The notes beneath the pieces are model-generated. The model had not been told where the DNA came from, made no database searches, and saw only the letters and a list, made by a program, of their open reading frames with translations. Source: Kingella oralis (GTDB lineage Bacteria; Pseudomonadota; Gammaproteobacteria; Burkholderiales; Neisseriaceae). Taken from it: a DNA stretch of 7,311 nt. Location of the stretch: positions 1 through 7,311 of the forward strand of contig CAJPSG010000048.1 in the NCBI GenBank assembly GCA_905373195.1. Direction: 5' to 3'. The number at the start of each line of letters is the position of its first letter. The first letter of the stretch is position 1. Position numbers and translations under genes: made by a program. Shown one piece after another: positions 5,028 to 7,311 of the stretch.

Positions 5028-6530
5028 ATGATAAAAATTAAAGAATTGGGACAAGTCCCCACGCCCGACTGGATAGTGTGCGAGATTTTGGACGCAGCCC
5101 AGTATCAAGGAGAATCCATACTACGCTGTTACGCGCTTGAACCGTCTTGCGGCGATGGAGCTTTTTTGAGTGAAATAGTGCAGCGATATATAGTTGCGGC
5201 AAAAGCAGAAAAGCAATCCAATCAACAAATTGCCGATGAATTGGGCGAATTTGTTGTGGGCGTAGAGATTGACGAAGCAGCATATTCGGCGTGTATCAAC
5301 CGTTTAAATGATTTGGTGCAGCAAGAATTGGGTGGTATTGCAGTCAAATGGCGGATTTATCGGCAGGATACTTTGGATTTTTACCGCCAATATCCGCACT
5401 ATTTTGATTGGATTTTGGGCAACCCGCCCTATGTCCGCCTGCATCGTTTGGACGATATATTACGGGCGCGTTTACGGCAGGAATTCCGTTTTACAGTCGG
5501 CACAACCGATTTGTATTTGGCTTTTTTTGAAATGGCGTTTTTTATGCTAAGCAAACAAGGCAGGCTGGGTTTTATTACGCCAAACAGCTTTTTACGCAAC
5601 ACGTCTTACCAGAAATTCCGCCAGTTTTTGCAAGAGCAACGCCATTTGGTTGCACTGTACGACCTCAAATCGCACAAAGTGTTTGAAGGCTTTTCCACCT
5701 ACACGGCAATCAGTATTTTTGATTTTTCCCAAAAACAGAAAAATTTTGTGTACAAAGAGCTGGTTGTTAAAAATTTTGTAGAAATCAACCGCATTGGTTT
5801 TACAGCACTGGACAGCAAAAAATGGACGCTTTCCAACCGTGAAAACAGTCGTTTTTTGGACGAGCTGCAACATAGGAACCAAGCCCGTTTGCAGGATTTT
5901 TTCCATGTGCAATATGGTTTTGCCACTTTGCGCGACAAAATCTTTATCGGAAAGCCCATACAGCAAAACAATGGATTATCCGTATTTAACGGTATGGCGA
6001 TAGAAAGCGCGGCTTTGCGCCCGATTGTGAAAGGCTCGCGCTATCAGGGCGCGGCAGACGATGTGGAAGCGGTGCTGTTTCCTTATTTCTGCCAAAACGG
6101 GCGTTATGTCGCCTATCAAGAAGATGCGCTAAAACAAAAATTTCCGTTGGCTTATGCCTATTTACTGCATCATCGGGAAGAATTGTTGAAGCGCGACTGC
6201 GATAAAAACGCCCAATGGTTTGAATTCGGGCGCAGTCAGGGTTTGCAGACTTCGCATCAGGAAAAAATCGTGGTCAGCACGTTGGTAAACGGCTGTGTGC
6301 GTTTTTTCAGGCTGCCTGAAAATGTGCTGGTGTATTCGGGGATTTTTATTACGCGCAAATCGCCCGATGTGGATTGGCAGATTGCGGAAAACGCGCTCTC
6401 CTCGCCCGAATTTTTCCAATATGCGCGTTTAACGGGCAAAGATATGTCGGGAGGATACAAATCTTTGTCTAGTAAGCAGATTAAGGCGTTTGTGGTTTCC
6501 GTGCCAGCAGCGCAGCCCAGTTTGTTTTGA
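5028..6530 (+). CDS. type II N6-adenine DNA methyltransferase, M.TaqI-like (gamma class)
   Basis: A 500-aa S-adenosylmethionine-dependent DNA methyltransferase. Motifs run in gamma order: X GQVPTPDWIV (8-17), I LEPSCGDGAF (37-46), II VGVEID (77-82), III with D114, IV GNPPYVRL (131-138), then TDLYLAFFE (160-168) and GRLGFITPNSF (178-188). NPPY indicates methylation of adenine N6. Residues from about 245 onward form the target-recognition region, as in M.TaqI and similar enzymes. The recognition site cannot be read from the sequence. It would protect the host from the enzyme encoded next, whose ATG is 11 nt past this stop. The ATG at 5028 places motif X at the expected N-terminus; SD is weak. 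The gene is visibly richer in A+T than rsmJ and the nucleotidyltransferase, which suggests acquisition. It carries one palindromic DUS coding FRLPEN. No controller protein gene lies nearby. Confidence 0.9.
   Translation: MIKIKELGQVPTPDWIVCEILDAAQYQGESILRCYALEPSCGDGAFLSEIVQRYIVAAKAEKQSNQQIADELGEFVVGVEIDEAAYSACINRLNDLVQQELGGIAVKWRIYRQDTLDFYRQYPHYFDWILGNPPYVRLHRLDDILRARLRQEFRFTVGTTDLYLAFFEMAFFMLSKQGRLGFITPNSFLRNTSYQKFRQFLQEQRHLVALYDLKSHKVFEGFSTYTAISIFDFSQKQKNFVYKELVVKNFVEINRIGFTALDSKKWTLSNRENSRFLDELQHRNQARLQDFFHVQYGFATLRDKIFIGKPIQQNNGLSVFNGMAIESAALRPIVKGSRYQGAADDVEAVLFPYFCQNGRYVAYQEDALKQKFPLAYAYLLHHREELLKRDCDKNAQWFEFGRSQGLQTSHQEKIVVSTLVNGCVRFFRLPENVLVYSGIFITRKSPDVDWQIAENALSSPEFFQYARLTGKDMSGGYKSLSSKQIKAFVVSVPAAQPSLF
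6306..6320. repeat. palindromic DUS with two dialects
   Basis: TTCAGGCTGCCTGAA is a palindrome around a central T. The minus strand of 6306-6317 reads AGGCAGCCTGAA, the dialect used across this window. The plus strand of 6309-6320 reads AGGCTGCCTGAA, which from memory is the Simonsiella dialect. It encodes FRLPE in the methyltransferase (about residues 426-431). Confidence 0.85.
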
Positions 6531-6541
6531 AAGTAATATGT

Positions 6542-7252
6542 ATGAATAACCAACAATTTTTAGGCAGCCTGAAAAATGCGTTTGTCCGATTTTTGCAAAC
6601 ACATTCACGCAGCAATGAAAAACTCAAAATTCTACACGGTAGCATCGCCGCTGATTTGGCTGTGCGTTTGGGCGATGACTACCAAATTCAATCCTTGGGT
6701 TTTGGTTCGGAAAAAGAAGCCGTAATTGGCGGTCGCTATATGGATAAAAATGTAGATATTGCCGTGTTGCGCAATCATCAACCGATTGCAGGTATTGCGG
6801 TTAAATTTGTGATGCAGAATTACGCACAAAACGCCAATAACTATTTTGAAAATATGCTGGGTGAAACGGCAAATATCCAAAGCGCGCGTGTGCCGTATTT
6901 CCAAATTTTCATTGTTCCCGAGCAGTTACCGTATTACAAAAATACGGGCGAATTTGCCAAATGGGAAAATATCGGCGGGCATCATTTGCACAAATATCAG
7001 GTTTTGTCGCGCGATGACTGCACCACTTGGGTGCATACACCCGCCAAGACTTTGCTGTATGTGATTAAGCTGCCCGAAATTAGGCAGCCTGAAAATAAAG
7101 CAGATTACATACAGCAATATTTAGCGTTAAATGATGCAGGCAATTTGGAAATAACCACGTCCGCACAAACGCTAAATATCGGCAATGGATTGATTTACAA
7201 TGATTATGACTGTTTTATGAATAAAATTGTCCACCGAATTTTGTCTGAATAA
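6542..7252 (+). CDS. probable type II restriction endonuclease partner (family not recognised)
   Basis: A 236-aa soluble protein encoded 11 nt after the methyltransferase on the same strand. Position and size fit a type II endonuclease. The best nuclease-like signal is at residues 55-89: E57 and E59, then GRYMDKNVDIAVL with D72, a short loop, and GIAVKF with K88. This strand-turn-strand layout resembles a PD-(D/E)xK core, but A86 sits where the second acid usually is, so E57/E59 or another acid would have to substitute. It is followed by NANNYFENMLGETANIQ (97-113). I cannot place it in a named endonuclease family. DUS copies encode GSLK (8-11) and RQPE (181-184). The ATG at 6542 has GAAAG 8 nt upstream; a TTG at 6527 overlapping the methyltransferase stop is an alternative. 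AT-rich like its partner. It overlaps the next start by one base. Confidence 0.7.
   Translation: MNNQQFLGSLKNAFVRFLQTHSRSNEKLKILHGSIAADLAVRLGDDYQIQSLGFGSEKEAVIGGRYMDKNVDIAVLRNHQPIAGIAVKFVMQNYAQNANNYFENMLGETANIQSARVPYFQIFIVPEQLPYYKNTGEFAKWENIGGHHLHKYQVLSRDDCTTWVHTPAKTLLYVIKLPEIRQPENKADYIQQYLALNDAGNLEITTSAQTLNIGNGLIYNDYDCFMNKIVHRILSE
6562..6573 (+). repeat. DNA uptake sequence, perfect, in the putative endonuclease gene
   Basis: Exact AGGCAGCCTGAA near the 5' end, read as GSLK (8-11), a different frame from the RQPE copies. Confidence 0.9.
7082..7093 (+). repeat. DNA uptake sequence, perfect, coding RQPE in the putative endonuclease
   Basis: Exact AGGCAGCCTGAA in frame as R181-Q-P-E184, preceded by Ile as in the two other RQPE copies of this window. 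Confidence 0.9.
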
Positions 7253-7311
7253 TGCTCACCCTATCCCACCTCCACCAACAAAATCTCATCCTCCTAGAAG
7301 CCCTATCAGGC
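7252..7311 (+). CDS. 5' end of a gene, probably a second nucleotidyltransferase (partial)
   Basis: The stop of the putative endonuclease and the ATG here share one base (TAATG), and the frame is open for all 20 codons to the window edge. It ends in NLILLEALSG. That closely matches the residues before the active-site loop of the nucleotidyltransferase at 4060-4818 (LLLAVESGSRAWG), so the next residues would be expected to be S-R/H-A-Y/W-G. The overlap implies translational coupling to the endonuclease gene. Twenty codons are few, so the family call is inference from motif position and spacing. Confidence 0.55.
   Translation, partial: MLTLSHLHQQNLILLEALSG

Noticed and set aside
5048..5059. GGGAC-AA-GTCCC palindrome at the start of the methyltransferase gene as an autoregulatory or controller site
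   Set aside because: It lies within codons of the conserved motif X (GQVPTP), which explains it, and no controller protein gene is present.
40..7093. CRISPR-like or IS-derived repeat array
   Set aside because: The repeats are only 12 bp, occur in both orientations and at irregular spacing, and match the uptake sequence. No cas genes or transposase are present.
1..7311. tRNA, rRNA or riboswitch genes
   Set aside because: I saw no cloverleaf, conserved T-loop, rRNA segment or known aptamer on either strand.

Overview
The window reads as chromosomal DNA of a Neisseriaceae bacterium, most likely Kingella or a close relative. The main evidence is a 12-mer, AGGCAGCCTGAA, found 17 times without mismatch in 7.3 kb on both strands, with about seven one-mismatch copies. 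From memory, this is the Kingella-type dialect of the DNA uptake sequence (DUS) used in natural transformation. Era, TrmJ and RsmJ also look like Neisseriaceae versions. I cannot fix the species.

Layout: (1) 1-203, probable tail of an unseen gene plus a leader. (2) 204-944 (+), a YciK-like short-chain dehydrogenase with altered catalytic residues, closed by an inverted DUS pair. (3) 945-1203, intergenic, with DUS copies and a GC-rich hairpin. (4) On the minus strand, trmJ (3013-2213) then era (2124-1204), separated by an inverted DUS pair directly after the trmJ stop. (5) 3014-3311, a divergent promoter region crowded with DUS. (6) On the plus strand, rsmJ (3312-4043) and a nucleotidyltransferase of the COG3541/RlaP type (4060-4818), 16 nt apart and probably one operon. 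(7) 4819-5027, intergenic, with a possible gene remnant. (8) A likely type II restriction-modification unit: an M.TaqI-like (gamma class) N6-adenine methyltransferase (5028-6530), then a 236-aa protein that is probably its endonuclease (6542-7252). (9) At 7252 a further frame begins, overlapping the endonuclease stop by one base. Its 20 visible codons end in ILLEALSG, much like the start of the nucleotidyltransferase motif in the 4060-4818 gene (LLLAVESGSRAWG).

How it fits together: trmJ, rsmJ and era are core translation genes (tRNA Nm32, 16S rRNA m2G1516, 30S assembly GTPase). The right half looks accessory. An AT-richer methyltransferase/endonuclease pair sits between one nucleotidyltransferase gene and the apparent start of another. 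DUS copies serve as likely terminators, as in-frame coding cassettes (RQPE, FRLPE, GSLK) and in one case as the stop codon of a gene.
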